NCBI GenBank assembly: GCA_032358165.1
Contig: JAALGY010000057.1
Span: 1,612,001 to 1,676,000, forward strand
DNA: 64,000 bases
Direction: 5' to 3'
Origin: Diplosphaera chodatii
Lineage: Eukaryota; Chlorophyta; Trebouxiophyceae; Prasiolales; Stichococcaceae
The position numbers and the translations under genes are program-made. Each line of letters begins with the position of its first letter. The stretch's first letter is position 1. The notes beneath the pieces were generated by a model that saw only the letters and a program-made list of their open reading frames with translations, did not search any database and was not told where the DNA came from. Below, piece after piece: positions 1 to 10,767 of the stretch.

Positions 1-1626
1 ACACGGAGCGCGCATGAGCCGCATCGCTGATGAGGCTGTCCGTTCCCTTCTGCAGCACTTCCTGCAGCACAACGGGCTGCGGCTGGTCATCAGGTCGCAC
101 GAGGGCCCCGATGCACGGGTGGACCGCAATGACATGCCGCCCATGACGCCCGGCTACTCCACCGACCATGTCACCGAGAGTGAGCACATGGCACACATGT
201 GTGAGGTGCTTTGCATGCCTGCATGTTTGGGAAACATACGCAAGATGCGCTTCAGGGTGGCACATGATCTTCAGCAGGCCAGCCGGTGTGCTGTGTCGTC
301 ACCACTGCAGGTGGCAAGCTGATGACCGTCTTCAGCGCGCCGGACTACCCGCAGTTCCAGCTGCCGGGGGAGCGGTACGACAACCTGGGCGCGGTGCTGC
401 GCCTGTCGCCGCCCAACTACACCGACCCCGTGGCGCTGCAGTTCTCGGCCAGCCTGCCGCGGCCCGAGGTGCTGCGCTGCAGTGGCTCGCGCCTCTGCTT
501 CTCCCCTCGAAGTGTACGCGTACAGGCTGGTCTTGCCACCAGCCACAGCTGGGACCGCATCCCCCACCGAGGGTCACCCTGTGATGCAGGCGGACTGCTT
601 CTATGACCTGGGGGTGCCAGACTCGGACGAGGAGATCGAGCTGGGGGGCTACGCATCGGAGGTCAGCGGCGTGTCCTCGCTCGGCGGCAGCGCCATGTCG
701 GGGGGCAGCGGCGACGACGAGGTGGGAGCCGCCCAGGCAGCGGATGCTGCATCATCGCCGATGCCGGATGGTGGTCTGGGACGGCCAGCAAAAGCAGCGC
801 GGGAGGACAAAGCACCAAAGGTGGGCATGTGCATGGCTCGTCTGCAGCGGGGTGCTGCGATTGATGTCCTGCTCCTGAAGCTGCAGTCAGGCGCTGCCGG
901 GAGTGCGTCACGAGGCGGATCGCGGCTTGGTCACCCCTGCAGGTGCCAGCGCCCGCTGCGCCCGCGGACCTGATGGCGCTGGAGGATGAGCTGTTGGCAC
1001 GTGCAGTGGCCGGTGACAGCGATGCCTCCAGGTGCGCGTGCTCCTGGCTGCTGCGTGGTGCAAACGACGCACCGAACGCACACAAGGGCATCTGATCATC
1101 CACGTGGACCATCACCTACACCACTGTGCACTGCACGACATGGGTGTCTGGGCCCTTGCAGCAATGCCGAGGCGGCGGTGCTGGAGGCGGGCGCCGCGCT
1201 GCTGGGCACCCCGTCCACGGCGGCGGCGGGCAGCCAGGACAGCGGCAGCAGCGGCCCCGCGATGCGGCCCGTGCCGGCGGCAGCGGCCCCCGCAGCGCAG
1301 CTGGTCCTTGAGGTGCTGCCGCATACCCGGCGTGTCATCTGGCTGGTTGTGTTTGGCCGGTAGCACACTGCTTACGAAGTCGAATCCATCAGTGCATCCG
1401 CGAGGTTTGGGCTACTAGTCGCCTGACAAGCCAGTGCCGCCGTCGCACTACAGGGTGCGCTGCTGCGTGGTGAGTCTGGCACGACAGCGGTGCTAGATCA
1501 GATGCAGGCGGATGCCGAGGCAGCCGATGTCCTGCACCCGAAAGCTGCCAGCGCGCCTGCGGCGCAGCCAGCAGGCGCCCCTGGGCACGCACCTGCATGC
1601 AGCGGTGCAAGGTCACTCAGTGGAGG

Positions 1627-1658
<32 letters not shown>

Positions 1659-2104
1659 AGGCAGCACATCATGCATCCGCCGTTGCACTGGCAACGGACC
1701 GCAGTATGCCACAGGCCCTGAGCAGCAGCGTGGCAGCAGCACCGCAGTTAGCTGCAGGCTCAGCGCCGCTCTCGGCGCCGCTTACGGCCAGCATGCCGCA
1801 GGCGGCCTCCCTGGCGGAGCAGAACAGCACAGCTGGCACGGCCGCCTTTGCCTCGGCTCTGACCGCCGAGACAGAGGGGCTGGCAGCGCCTGGCACAGCT
1901 GCGGCCGCAGCGCCTGGCACAGCTGCGGCCGCCGCTGTGGCGGACAGCGCGGGTGCTGCGGCGGATGGGTCGTCGGGCCAGCAGCTGGAGCAGCTAGTTG
2001 GTGGCAGCAGGAAGCAGACCCTCCCGCCGCGGCCGGCCAGGCGCAGCAGCGCGATGGGGCAGCAGGGCAATGGAAACAGCGTTGCGAAGAAGCCGTGGAA
2101 GTGA
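1..2104 (+). CDS. PPP-family serine/threonine protein phosphatase, 3' part, with long C-terminal tail
   Basis: The gene enters from the left edge, so its start and most of the catalytic domain are missing. What is left is the C-terminal end of a PPP metallophosphatase: the RSHEGPDAR motif (metal-ligand His region) in the first exon, then [15 protein letters not shown], the end of the catalytic core, in the next. Exons that keep phase: ..169, 311-468, 590-820, 943-1031, then about 1153-1310 and about 1456-2104, stop TGA at 2102-2104. After the core come an acidic segment (DSDEEIEL near 620) and several hundred residues rich in Ala, Gln, Ser and Pro, including CAG runs near 1620-1660. The family removes phosphate from Ser/Thr; the RSHEGPDAR form resembles plant and protist PP5/PP7-like enzymes. 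The substrate cannot be told. Family call is firm, subclass is not. Confidence 0.8.
1883..1930 (+). repeat. Two exact tandem copies of a 24-nt unit in the phosphatase tail
   Basis: A 24-base unit beginning gcagcgcctggcacagctgc is present twice, at 1883-1906 and 1907-1930. It keeps the reading frame and duplicates eight residues of the Ala-rich tail (APGTAAAA type). This looks like replication slippage in low-complexity coding DNA. Confidence 0.85.
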
Positions 2105-2449
2105 GCGTTGCTTTTAGGGCCACACTTTGCGCAGACCTTCTGGAATGTTTCTAGAACGTTTGCGCTTTCCGCCGATATTTCAGTTTCGAAACGGTGGGGA
2201 GCCGTCCGCCAGAAGTCCCTGCTGGGAATCGCAAGTCCGTATTGGGGAATCCTGAGAGGACGTATTTCCAGCCACGAGCTCGCAGGATGGATCTACAGCA
2301 TGGCGTATCTCAACCCGTGCCCAGTCCGCAGCGCGTACGGTGTCGTGAGGAGACCGTTTTGCGGCTCTCAGAGTCACACATGACCCAATCGCGCCAACAG
2401 TAGTGGCACAGCGGCGGGTCGGTGTTGACGCGGACGTAGCTGCGGGACC
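2105..2449. other. Intergenic: phosphatase 3' end and Dof gene promoter/5' UTR
   Basis: 345 bases between two genes on the same strand. I see no coding exon, RNA gene or repeat. It must hold the polyadenylation site of the phosphatase and the promoter of the Dof gene; no clear TATA box or TGTAA signal stands out. Confidence 0.5.
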
Positions 2450-5400
2450 ATGGCGCCTGACGAGGCACAGCCGCGTGAGATGAACGAGCAGGACGACGGA
2501 GCACAGCTGCTGGAGCCTGTCACAGAGGTGAAGACTCTCGGGGACTTGCGTGCGGAGCAGCAGTCCAGAAAGGTGGCTTGCAGCTCGAAAAGCGTAAAGT
2601 GCGACCGGGCGCCAGCTCTCACGGCGGCTAGAAAGCGAGCGCGCACCCGGACCGACTCCCGCAGGCGACAACGCTGTGGTTTTGATATGTCCCTGCCGGG
2701 CGGGCGCCGGCAACGGACCTCGTGCCCGCCGTGTGGGCGCTGCTCAACATTGCGAGGCCTCAATACGACGGGGCCCTTTCACCCGCTGGCCTCGGCTGCA
2801 CGGCATCCAGCCGGCGGAGAGTCAGATGTAGTGGCACTAGCGCGGATTGGACTCCGTTTGCGCCGCTGGAGGGGACGTACCCTGTGACGACGGCGTTTCG
2901 GGGTTGTCACCTCGTGTACCATCCGTTTGTGCTGCTCCGCATCACATCTGTCACCCAGAGCGGTGGATGGCTGCCGACTGCCTGTTCACCGGATGTGAAG
3001 ACGCCCAATATGTTCCTCGTAGCCTTGTGCGGCGCCAGGCAGCTCCTGCAAAACCGCCTTTGTCACAGATACTTCTGTGTCTTGATGCGCCGAGGCCCCG
3101 GGCTCCGGAGGCCGTCCCCCGCCGTCTCAAAGCGCATCAACCACGACTGCACCCTGATCGCAGGCCAAGGAGGCGGTGGACGCGCAGCAGGACGGCGAGG
3201 GCGCGGCGTGCAGCAGCGGCGAGAGCAACACGCGCGCTAAGCGCAGCGCCTCGGCGACCACCAACTACAAGGACGGCGGCTCGCCGGACCGGCCCCCCAG
3301 CGGCGACGGCGACGGCAGCGGCGGCAACGGCAGCGGCCACGGCAGCCGCGCCGGCAGCGGCAACGACGATGGGCCCACCTCGGCGAAGCCGCGCGCCGCC
3401 GCCGCCAAGGGCTGCAAGCGCAAGCTCGCCCGGCCGGAGGGCACCGCGCAGTGCCCCCGCTGCGAGAGCAGCGACACCAAGGTGCGTGCGCTGCCACTGC
3501 AGTCAGATGGCGCCCACATTGCTGCTGGCTGTAGTGTCATCACCAGACTGTGACGGTTTGGATACACTGATACGGGTTGCTGGCAGATGTCACTCGCTCT
3601 GAGCCTTGCTCTCCCTTCCTGCAGTTTTGCTACTACAACAACTACAACATCAAGCAGCCGCGGTACTTCTGCAAGGCGTGCCAGCGGTACTGGACCGCCG
3701 GCGGCATCCTGCGCAACGTGCCCGTCGGCGCGGGCCGCCGCAAGTCCAAGGCCTCCGCGGTGCGCGAGCAGGAGAAGGCGGCGGCGGCGGCGGCCGCCAA
3801 GCAGGCGCGCCAGGTGGCGGCGCACGGCGGCGCCCAGGCGATGCCCCACGACGCCGGGCAGCCGCCGCAGCTGATGTCCGCGGCCGGCGACCTGCTGCCG
3901 GCGGGCCCCATGGCCGCCGCCAACGGCGGCTTCGGCGCGGAGCAGCTGCGCTGCATGATGGACCCCATGGCCGGCGGCATGCCGGGCGGCATGATGGGCG
4001 GCCCCCTGGGCTACGAGGGCTTCGGGGCGGGCGCGGGCATGCTGCTGCCGCCGCACGCCGGCCTGCGCCCGCCGCTGGCCGACGGCGCCGCGCTGCTGTC
4101 GTCGCACTCCGGGCTGGGCGCCGGCGGCCTGCCCGCCTCGGACGCCGGGCCGCTGGGCTCGGGCTTCTCCTCCGGCGGCCTGGACGACGGCAGCCGCTCG
4201 GACGGGCGGCGGGTGCGCGCCAAGCTGGAGGGCGGCGCCGGCGGCGGGCTGCAGCTGCACGGCGGCTCCCCCTGCGGCGCGGCCGGTGGCGGCGGCGGCA
4301 GCGGCGCGGACGACCGCCACCCCGAGTGGGCCGCGGCGGCGCAGGCCGCGGAGCGGCAGCAGGCGGCGGCCCTCGCGGCGCACCTGGCCGCGCAGGCGTC
4401 CATGCAGCAGGCCATGCAGGTGGGCCGCCACCCTGGCGGGCACTGGCAGTCTCTCGTCAGAACGATGGACGCGATCCTGTGCTGTGTATCAGTGTATGCT
4501 GCCCGCCAGCACACACGTGCAAAATAATGTTCCGGACCCTATTCTCACCCTCCTTCTTTCTGCTGCACAGGCGCAGGCGCAGCTGCAGGGCATGGCGGCG
4601 GCGGCGCAGTGGGGGCAGCCGGCGGCGCCCTTTGCCATGGCGGGCACCGGCATGTGGCCCACCTACCCGGGCATGGTGGCGCCCGCCTACGGCGTGAGCC
4701 CCAGCTGGGCCGCGGCCGCGCAGCTCAACGCAAGGTGTGCTGACAGAAAGAAACAGCAGGGCCATTGCCATTGACCTGCAGCATACACCAACAGCAACCA
4801 TGCCGAAAGCATCACAGTTGGCGGTGGCATCTGATGGTACAGTTTTTTGACGAGTAAGCATGTCTGTTTGCAGGTTCGGGAACACTGGCTTTGGCGGCGG
4901 TGGCAGCGGCGAGATGGGCGCAGGTGCTGCGGGCAGGTCACCCACTGTCGGCCCCAAGGACGCTGCCGCGGGCGGCGACCTGGGCGGCGGGGCCGGCATG
5001 ATGGCCGGCGGCGGCTGGAATGCCATGATGCCTACAGGTGGGCCCTGCGTATTTCTGCAGCATCTTGACGGTGCTGCCTGGATGCCGCTGCTGCGGTCTG
5101 TCTCACAATTTACCATGCCTCATACTTCAAAATCAGGAGCTTTCAAGCACCAATGTGGAGCGCTGAAGGCACTGTTGCGACTCAGGCCTCTGCTCATCCG
5201 CAGGCTCCACGCCAATGGGCTTTGCGGGAGGCTGGGGCATGGGCGGCGACATGGGCGGCTGGGCCGCCATGCCCCACATGACCGTGCCCGCAGGTGCGCT
5301 GCAGGCTGCAGAACACATGTGTCTGTGCAGCCCTAAGACTGTCAGACTGCACTGCTTGCTGAGCCTCATTGTTGTTGCACATCCAAACTGGCTGCACATG

Positions 5401-5572
5401 CAAAAGGGCTGTCAACTGGCCACGGCACCAGCACTGCAGTGCTGATGGAAAGTTGTGCTGACCTGCCGCAGGCAAGCACTTGGGCTCAATGTCGAGCGGC
5501 CCCGCCGGCAGCTCGCTGGCCAGCGGCCAGTCTGCCAACACCGGCCTGCAAGCGCCAGCCGGCGGCGTGTAG
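2450..5572 (+). CDS. Dof-type zinc-finger transcription factor
   Basis: Seven exons keep phase: 2450-2572, 3164-3481, 3625-4419, 4571-4734, 4874-5037, 5204-5293, 5472-5572 (584 aa). The Dof finger lies at about residues 137-185: CPRC, 21 residues, then CKAC, followed by QRYWTAGG and basic residues. This CX2CX21CX2C finger binds AAAG sites in plant promoters; the protein should be nuclear. Upstream of the finger is an acidic/Ser/Gly segment with basic patches (residues 42-135). Downstream is a long region rich in Ala, Gly, Met and Gln with no other domain, possibly activating. The second intron interrupts the finger itself, between SSDTK and FCYYNN. Green algae usually have very few Dof genes. 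Identity is certain; target genes are unknown. The start is the first ATG of the first good exon. Confidence 0.93.
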
Positions 5573-6933
5573 TCCAAACAAGCACAACAAACAGGCGCTG
5601 CACGCACCAAGGAGGATCAGCAGCAGCAGCAACAGCTCCGCTCACAGCAGCTGCTGATGGCCCGCCCGAGACTGAATACTCCACCAAGGCACCCGGCTGC
5701 ACGCCGGGGTTCGGATAACACGTTATGGTTTCTCCCTCGCATTGAACATCTGGCAGATCTGGCGGCAGTGCCCTGTGGCCTCGGTCTTGGTGTCATTTAT
5801 CTGCAGCAGGGGACTTAGTAGTGGAGCTTCGGCTGGCATGGGACTGCTGCCACTCCCCACCCCATGCTGCAGCCAGGGGAAGATTTCAGCTAGCAGGTGT
5901 TTTTCGCGCAAGGTGGGCCTGGTCCTGACCTACCTCGCTGACTGTGCGGCGCCCATTTATCCCAGTCGGTGCTGGTGCAGTTGACCCGCCTATTTTGAAG
6001 CACATTTAGCCAGGGGGAGTGTTACTCGGCTGCCGCCAGTCGGGGCGGTGTGAAGGACCTCGGTCGACAACCCTTTGGCTGGTGCATTCTGGTCCCTCGT
6101 GTACATCCTCTGGTAGCAGCACGTGTTTACTGGTTTGTCGCACCGTTACAAGATGTCCAGGCTGCTGAGCTCGCTCGGCAGTATCTGCTGTAAGGCAACG
6201 GTCAATGAGGCTGGCTCATGGCAATACGATACCGAATGGTAGTCCTTGCCATCCCCCCATTCGGATGGCAGCACGAAATATGGAGAGCTACGACAGGAAC
6301 AGTGAAGGATGTACCGGTACCGGTATGCTGTTTACTGACGTCCAAGTTACAGAAAGCAGCAACTAAAAGCCAACCAATACTCTCCACTCGAGACCATGAA
6401 ATGCGACGGCAAACCCCCAAAAAGCTGTGCTGCAACCAGGCGACAACCTGGACTATACTGCAGGGACTGCCAAGACTTCTTGAACGTCCCGCTGCTGCCT
6501 CTGAACCCCTCACCCAATGAGCCCCCTGTGGACAGCTCTGACTGGTGTCTGCGTGTGAGCTGATGCAAAATGCGCCAAATCTGATGGTCCAAGCCGGTGA
6601 CCCAAGTGCACTTGCCAAGCGCAGGCTGTGCGGTTGACAAAGCTGGGCTGGCACGGAGCCGTCACACATAGTGATACCTAATTGAGCCCCTCCCTAGGTG
6701 CGGCATGCTGCGGTCGTCACCAGTGTGTCTCGGTGACGACAAGACCCAAAAAGCGCCCCTGAATGTCATTGATGTGCCATATGCAATACACAAGCCACGC
6801 CACTGCCCGTTGCCATGTGGTGCTGCAGGCTGCTCAGCAGGACGCACGCTGCGTCTGGACACTGCTTTGGTGGCTGTGCAGCTCGCCGCTGGGCCATGTT
6901 GCCCAGCGTTCCATCACACTCCCGCCCAGGGCG
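5573..6933. other. Long convergent 3' region between the Dof and VTC2 genes
   Basis: 1.36 kb between two stop codons facing each other. The open frames here show no family, no domain and no splice-consistent extension, so I read it as two long 3' UTRs. A plus-strand TGTAA at 6189-6193 and a minus-strand TGTAA (ttaca at 6347-6351) lie about 600 nt past each stop. TGTAA is the known polyadenylation signal of many chlorophyte genes, and the two positions give UTRs that do not overlap. Confidence 0.5.
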
Positions 6934-8529
6934 TCACAGGCGCATGAAGGTGCTGGAGGCGCGGCCGGTGGGGGTGCGGGGGGTGCGGTCGAAGCAGCCA
7001 CTGGGGCGCTGCCCGCAGGCGCAGCCCGAGGGGCGGGGCCCCAGGTCGAACGACGGCCGCCCCACGTCCAGCGACGCACGCCCCGTCACGCGCATCTCCC
7101 GCGGCAGCGCGATGGACACCACATCCATGAAGTGGTCCTCGTCCAGCGAGGCGCACTCGAGCAGGCGCCAGCACGCGTCCTCGGTGATAGTGTCAAAATC
7201 CACGGCGCGCTTAAGCACCAGGTGCCCCGACAGCTCGAAGGCTGCGGGGTCCACCTGGCTGTCCAGCACCTCTGCCGGCAGCGTGCCCTTTGCCTTGCGC
7301 TCGGCAAAGGCGTTGGGAAGCAGGAAGATGCGGGCTCCGCGGTCCACGATGAACAGGTTGTGCGGCACGTTGGCGTCCGTCAGGCGGCGGCACGCGGCGC
7401 CGACCGTCTCCGCCAGCGCCCCCAGTGAATTCCTGGCCTCAAAAACCAGGCCACGCACCGCATAGCCAGACAGCTGACTGATGGTCACGGCCCCAGAGGC
7501 CCGGCGGAGCCCCGGCACGGGACTTGTGTCAGCACGCTCAATTGGGAAAGGAGAAGCCAAATAGTAGGCCTGGAAGTGCAGGTGGTTGATGGTGCCGTAG
7601 GCGCCCAGCGAATTGAACCCAATACGGAAGTACGCATTGTTGACCTGCTTCAGGAAGTTCAGCGCCAGCAGCAGCGACCCGCAGCAGACCACCTGGGGCA
7701 GGCAGTCCATGACGCGGGGCACCAGCAGCACATGGCCGTACTCGATGGGCGACACGTTGATGTACACCAGGTTGGGGGAGCCATGCACCGTCGCCTTAGT
7801 TTCGTATCCTGGCTGCTTCTCCAGCGTCGGCTCAAACTGGACCAGCACCTCCTTCTGCAGAGCCTTGGTGAAATTGAACTTGGCCGTGTCAAATGCCTGC
7901 GCCACCTGGTCAACGCGAAACTCGGTGGGGCGCTTCTTGGAGGCGCGCCCCTCGTTGAGCTGGGCGATGAAGCCGTAGGTGCCGGGCACCATCATGCTGG
8001 GGCAGCCGGCGACGTCGTAGCGGAACAGGCCCGCGTCCTTGCGGTCGTCCCACTCCGTGCGCAGCAGGGTGTCCAGCAGCCCCATCTGGAGGGGGACAGC
8101 CGGCTGGCCATGCTGCGCGGCCACCTTGCTGAGGGGCACGATGTCGCCGGTGCCCGCGGCCCTGGACAGGCCCTTGAGCTCCGGCACCACGCTCTCGCCA
8201 TCGTCTGACGACGCGCCGCTCAAGGAGTCCATCCAGCCATCGGAGCCCTCGTCGATGTTGGGCACGAGCGCGTTGTTCAGGTCGCCAAAGGAGCGGACGC
8301 GCTTCTGCGGCGGGTGGATCTTGCACTCCAGGGCCGGGAAGCTGTAGCGCGGCAGGCAGGCGCCGACTGCGTCTGCGACCGGTGCCTCGGGGCGCGCCTC
8401 ACACTGCAGCGGCTGCGCCAAAGCAGCCGCATCGCAGGCCTTGTTGACAAAGTCGTCCTCCAGCTGCTGCATGGAGACGATGGTGGCCGCACGCGACATC
8501 CATAGCGGGTGGACATCCGCGGCAGCCAT
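6934..8529 (-). CDS. VTC2: GDP-L-galactose phosphorylase (ascorbate synthesis)
   Basis: A single uninterrupted frame of 531 aa. VTC2 carries out the first committed step of the Smirnoff-Wheeler pathway to ascorbate, turning GDP-L-galactose and phosphate into L-galactose 1-phosphate and GDP. It belongs to the HIT (histidine triad) superfamily. The catalytic HxHxQ appears as HLHFQ near residue 320, and the conserved stretches PTEFRVDQ, NVSPIEYGHVLLVPR and FRIGFNSLGAYGTINH are present. The length is typical (plant VTC2 is near 440 aa, algal forms are longer). The start at 8529 is the first ATG in frame; a second Met ten codons later is possible. Cytosolic enzyme. It is the only gene here without introns, unlike all its neighbours. 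Identity is very sure. Confidence 0.96.
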   Translation of the reverse strand: MAAADVHPLWMSRAATIVSMQQLEDDFVNKACDAAALAQPLQCEARPEAPVADAVGACLPRYSFPALECKIHPPQKRVRSFGDLNNALVPNIDEGSDGWMDSLSGASSDDGESVVPELKGLSRAAGTGDIVPLSKVAAQHGQPAVPLQMGLLDTLLRTEWDDRKDAGLFRYDVAGCPSMMVPGTYGFIAQLNEGRASKKRPTEFRVDQVAQAFDTAKFNFTKALQKEVLVQFEPTLEKQPGYETKATVHGSPNLVYINVSPIEYGHVLLVPRVMDCLPQVVCCGSLLLALNFLKQVNNAYFRIGFNSLGAYGTINHLHFQAYYLASPFPIERADTSPVPGLRRASGAVTISQLSGYAVRGLVFEARNSLGALAETVGAACRRLTDANVPHNLFIVDRGARIFLLPNAFAERKAKGTLPAEVLDSQVDPAAFELSGHLVLKRAVDFDTITEDACWRLLECASLDEDHFMDVVSIALPREMRVTGRASLDVGRPSFDLGPRPSGCACGQRPSGCFDRTPRTPTGRASSTFMRL

Positions 8530-9470
8530 TGGTCTGGCGTCTGACGACCACTAGGTCGCTACTGTGGTAGTTGAGTTGCCGCCACGTGGCGGTGGGCAGC
8601 AGGCCTGCCTGCGCCGAGGCCACTATACAAAAGCTGCTGGGCTGGCGTGCTGAAAGAATTTGCAGAGAATCCCACGAATCACAAACGATCTGATCTGATG
8701 AGGCACAAAACCGGGGCTGAGGCTGGCACTGCTGCTGCTGCTGCTGCTGGCGTTGGCTGCGCTGAGCGCTGAACAGAGCGCTGCTTGCTAGTTGCCGCCA
8801 CCGGCAAGGTGCACGCCGTCAGAGGGCTGGCCGCCGTCAGCACGCCTCACACCACGACCACCTCCTGCGTGCAGCTGCCTACGGGGGACTGTGGATGTCT
8901 GCGTGCTTCGGTGCATGCCTGTAGTTTCCCAGCTTGCCGACTGAGGTGCTGTCCCCGGTGGGATGTCTAGGTCGGACGACGACGGGGATTGCTTGTACGT
9001 GACACAAGGTCAGCTAAGCCGGTGGCCTGCGCCCCGCGGGTGATGCTTCGACGGCGAGCTGGTGTTTGTGGTCGCCTGGCAGGTCGGGCAAGGTGCCAAG
9101 GATGCGATTGCCAATAGTTGCTGTGGGTCTCTGAATGGGGATATGCTGTCAAGTGGCAGTGTGTTGAGGATCGACAGCGTTACGTAGACAGGTTTCACAA
9201 TGGCGCAAGCGTTTGCACACCACGTCTCTGTCCGGGGCGCACAAGCCCTAGTGCTGTCGTAAAGGCATCGTGGCGCCAGCACAGGCGCGTCCGCTTCTCT
9301 GCTTCCCGGCTGCATCCTGCTTCTGAAAGGGACTCTCATGCATGTTCGGCAAGGATGTGGTGTCGGCTCCAGGCCTGCAGTGCAGCAGCGAATCCGGCTC
9401 GGAGTGGAAGACTGCCGTTCAGAGGTGCAGCAGAGGTCGGCACGTGGGTGTAGCTGCGTGTCGGAGCGCG
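8530..9470. other. Divergent upstream region of VTC2 and plastid uL18
   Basis: About 940 bases between divergent starts. It includes a (CTG)n run at about 8729-8750 and a minus-strand TTGTATAG-like sequence near 8622-8630, about 95 nt before the VTC2 ATG, that could be a weak TATA element. A GTG-initiated frame overlaps the VTC2 start, but no ATG-started upstream ORF is evident. No RNA gene seen. Confidence 0.45.
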
Positions 9471-10558
9471 ATGCAGGCTCTCGTGGGCCATTTGCCATCC
9501 TTCAGCGGCCTGTCCTGCCGATCGCTACCAGTGCAGCGGTCCAGCACATGCAGCCCGGCAGCGCGGCCAGGTGAGCGAATCGACGCAGGCAGGCCATGCT
9601 GGCTGTGCCCTTGGGGCAACTGCACGGATATAGTGACTGATCACACTGCCGCTGCTGCAGGCCATAACCAGCCCCTGACAGTAGCGGCAGCGCACCTCAA
9701 CAGGAAGGAGGCAAACCAGAAGCGACACAGGCGCATCAGGAACAAGGTGTGATTGTCGTAAGCGTACTTCTTACTTCGCCCGGGCCTTGCAGCTACAAGC
9801 GCCGTGTTCTGGCAGGTGGCGCAGCGTGTCCTGATGAGGTGATCGCCCCGAGTTGCAGGTCAGCGGCAGCGGCGAGCGCCCACGGCTGGCAGTCTACCGG
9901 TCGAACAACCACATCTATGCTCAGGTTGGCACTGTGCCTTGCCCGGTGTTGCATTGCATGTTGCTGAACATCGCGGCTGCGAAGCTGGTGCTGGTTTTGA
10001 AACGTTGGTTTGATGTACCCACAGTGACATGCGAGTGTCTTTCACAGGTCATCGATGACACCGCTGGCAACACTCTAGTGGCAGCATCCACACTGACACC
10101 TGATGTGCGGTCACAGCTGAACAGCACAGGGCTTGGTGGCAATCAGGCACGTGTTTATCGCAGCAAACCCTCCTGGCATTGGAGGTCGTGACTAGCTGAT
10201 GGTTGCCCACACACCAGTTCCCACTGGCCATCGACTAGAGCAATTGAACTGCAAGTTGTGAGTGCTAATGTTTGGTTACGTCACCTCCGGACAGGAGGCT
10301 GCACAGCTGGTAGGCAGGAAGATTGCAGAGCTCTGTCTTTCCAAGAGCATCGAGAAGGTGGCGTTCGACCGCGGTGGCCATGTATACCACGGTCGGATCA
10401 AGGTGGGCTTCAACAGCCAGAAGTTGCTGGGGCCGATGTGAAACATGAGTATAGTTATACGTCAGCATTGCAACCCTGATCCAAGCATCTTGTGACTGAG
10501 TCCTGCTTTCTTGCAGGCTCTGGCCGATGCTGCACGTGAGGGAGGCCTACAATTTTGA
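9471..10558 (+). CDS. Plastid 50S ribosomal protein uL18c
   Basis: Six exons close in phase to 166 aa: 9471-9570, 9661-9746, 9859-9924, 10048-10146, 10295-10402, 10517-10558. The protein has a short Ser/Pro-rich leader (a likely plastid transit peptide) followed by the bacterial-type uL18 fold: [26 protein letters not shown], then [14 protein letters not shown] and AREGGLQF at the end. Bacterial uL18 binds 5S rRNA in the central protuberance; the leader argues for an organelle, and the plastid is likelier than the mitochondrion. Intron 4 (10147-10294) starts with GC instead of GT (CAG|GCACGT), yet it is needed to keep the uL18 sequence unbroken. Confidence 0.93.
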
Positions 10559-10674
10559 GGGTTTTCAGAGCACAGAAGCAGCTGCGGGATGTTGCGCCCC
10601 ACTGCAAATCTGACTTGATTCTACTTTCACTGACAACTGACATCTGCGTTCTTTGCCTGGGTTATGTCCTGATC

Positions 10675-10679
10675 TGTAA
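10675..10679 (+). terminator. Candidate polyadenylation signal TGTAA for uL18c
   Basis: TGTAA lies 117 nt after the uL18c stop and before the convergent AAMP gene. This pentamer is the usual chlorophyte signal; five bases alone are weak evidence. Confidence 0.4.
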
Positions 10680-10767
10680 CGTCATGAGAAGGCAGGGAGG
10701 ACAGCATCCTAGCTGCAAAAGATCGCACTCCCTATCCACACAAACTGAGACAGATACCCACCACGCT

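Noticed and set aside
3265..4443. 392-codon open frame on the minus strand opposite the Dof gene
   Set aside because: It is Arg/Ala/Gly-rich with no domain, and mirrors the GC-rich coding exons of Dof. Such frames are expected opposite high-GC3 genes.
6202..6669. 155-codon minus-strand frame in the Dof-VTC2 gap
   Set aside because: Mixed composition with no recognisable family or splice continuation. It fits 3' UTR sequence better.
8399..8623. Upstream frame overlapping the VTC2 start, like the conserved regulatory uORF of plant VTC2
   Set aside because: It begins with GTG, has no ATG, and I could not see the conserved plant uORF peptide.
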